A stretch of DNA of 24,734 bases, from contig JBMLTO010000049.1 in the NCBI GenBank assembly GCA_049239925.1, positions 1 to 24,734 of the forward strand, read 5' to 3'. This DNA is from Legionella_A sp049239925 (GTDB taxonomy: Bacteria; Pseudomonadota; Gammaproteobacteria; Legionellales; Legionellaceae). The notes below the pieces were generated by a model, which worked only from the letters and a program-made list of their open reading frames with translations, was not told where the DNA came from and made no database searches. How positions within the stretch are numbered: position 1 is the first letter of the stretch; the number at the start of each line of letters is the position of its first letter. The position numbers and the translations under genes are program-made. Below are positions 24,633-24,734 of the stretch, in pieces.

Positions 24633-24734
24633 TCACTCCAGCTCCATATTATAAATTGCAGCAATTAAATTAAATCTGACACGAGTTTCGCACTTTCTTA
24701 AAAATGGATTACAATAGGTGGCATAATTAACGGA
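24633..24734 (-). pseudogene. IS5-like transposase C-terminus, cut by window edge
   Basis: On the minus strand the frame is open from the window edge to TGA at 24633-24635 and ends with RVRFNLIAAIYNMELE. That RFNLIA-IYN-ELE pattern is typical of the extreme C-terminus of IS5-family transposases. Only 33 residues are visible, so whether the full gene is intact cannot be judged. It is listed as partial rather than demonstrably broken. Confidence 0.6.

Noticed and set aside
1..24734. CRISPR arrays, tRNA or rRNA genes, or a new defence system
   Set aside because: I found no regularly spaced repeats and no recognisable tRNA or rRNA sequence. All intact genes except the orphan membrane protein fall in known families unrelated to defence.

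Overview
The window looks like a chromosomal segment, possibly a whole contig, of an AT-leaning gammaproteobacterium. The gene set (UbiA, YciO, Rnm/TrpH, RluB, RlmD next to RelA, a PhoH-YbeY-CorC cluster, a Mth938-like protein, a 17 kDa-type glycine-zipper lipoprotein, a histidine acid phosphatase) and the decayed introns and insertion sequences would fit a host-associated member of Legionellales (Coxiella/Rickettsiella/Legionella-like). That placement is inferred from gene content only. Both window ends lie inside repeat-type elements: a group II intron reverse transcriptase at the left and an IS5-like transposase C-terminus at the right.

Layout. 1-930: broken group II intron 3' part, 5' fragment of an IS5-type transposase, and a repeat/IS-end sequence. 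931-3829, plus strand: DUF2147 protein, dnaB, alr, tightly packed. 3987-4436: glycine-zipper lipoprotein, convergent with a secreted histidine acid phosphatase (4545-5609, minus); a nested inverted repeat lies between them. 5610-6156: non-coding, with a miniature group II intron-like relic. 6157-7008: ubiA, overlapping tail to tail with the minus-strand pair punA-deoC (6997-8600). 8601-9412: no intact gene; a second intron 3' end and an unidentified truncated reading frame. 9413-10183: orphan multipass membrane protein. 10369-10652: decayed transposase. 10657-14979, minus: a coupled operon phoH-ybeY-corC-response regulator-sensor kinase. 15175-23607, plus: rnm, yciO, trpS, scpA, scpB, rluB, rlmD, relA. 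23700-24065, minus: Mth938-like protein. 24066-24734: IS debris.

How the genes fit together. The plus-strand block at the right is housekeeping: RNA turnover (rnm), a YrdC-fold protein (yciO), tryptophan charging, chromosome condensation (ScpAB), rRNA modification (RluB, RlmD) and the stringent response (RelA). The minus-strand block couples rRNA maturation (YbeY, PhoH) and CorC with a CpxRA-like envelope two-component system through four-base ATGA overlaps. PunA and DeoC form a short nucleoside salvage route from purine nucleosides towards central carbon metabolism.

The most informative non-standard material is intronic. Two nearly identical 211-212 base group II intron 3' ends can be folded by eye into domain V (AGC triad, CG bulge) and domain VI with a bulged branch adenosine. 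A third, 207-base relic keeps a GTGYG-type 5' end and domain VI but lacks domain V and the open reading frame. I saw no convincing new defence or biosynthetic system. The best candidates for something undescribed are the intron relics, the orphan membrane protein and the cpxRA-like pair embedded in the phoH-ybeY-corC operon.
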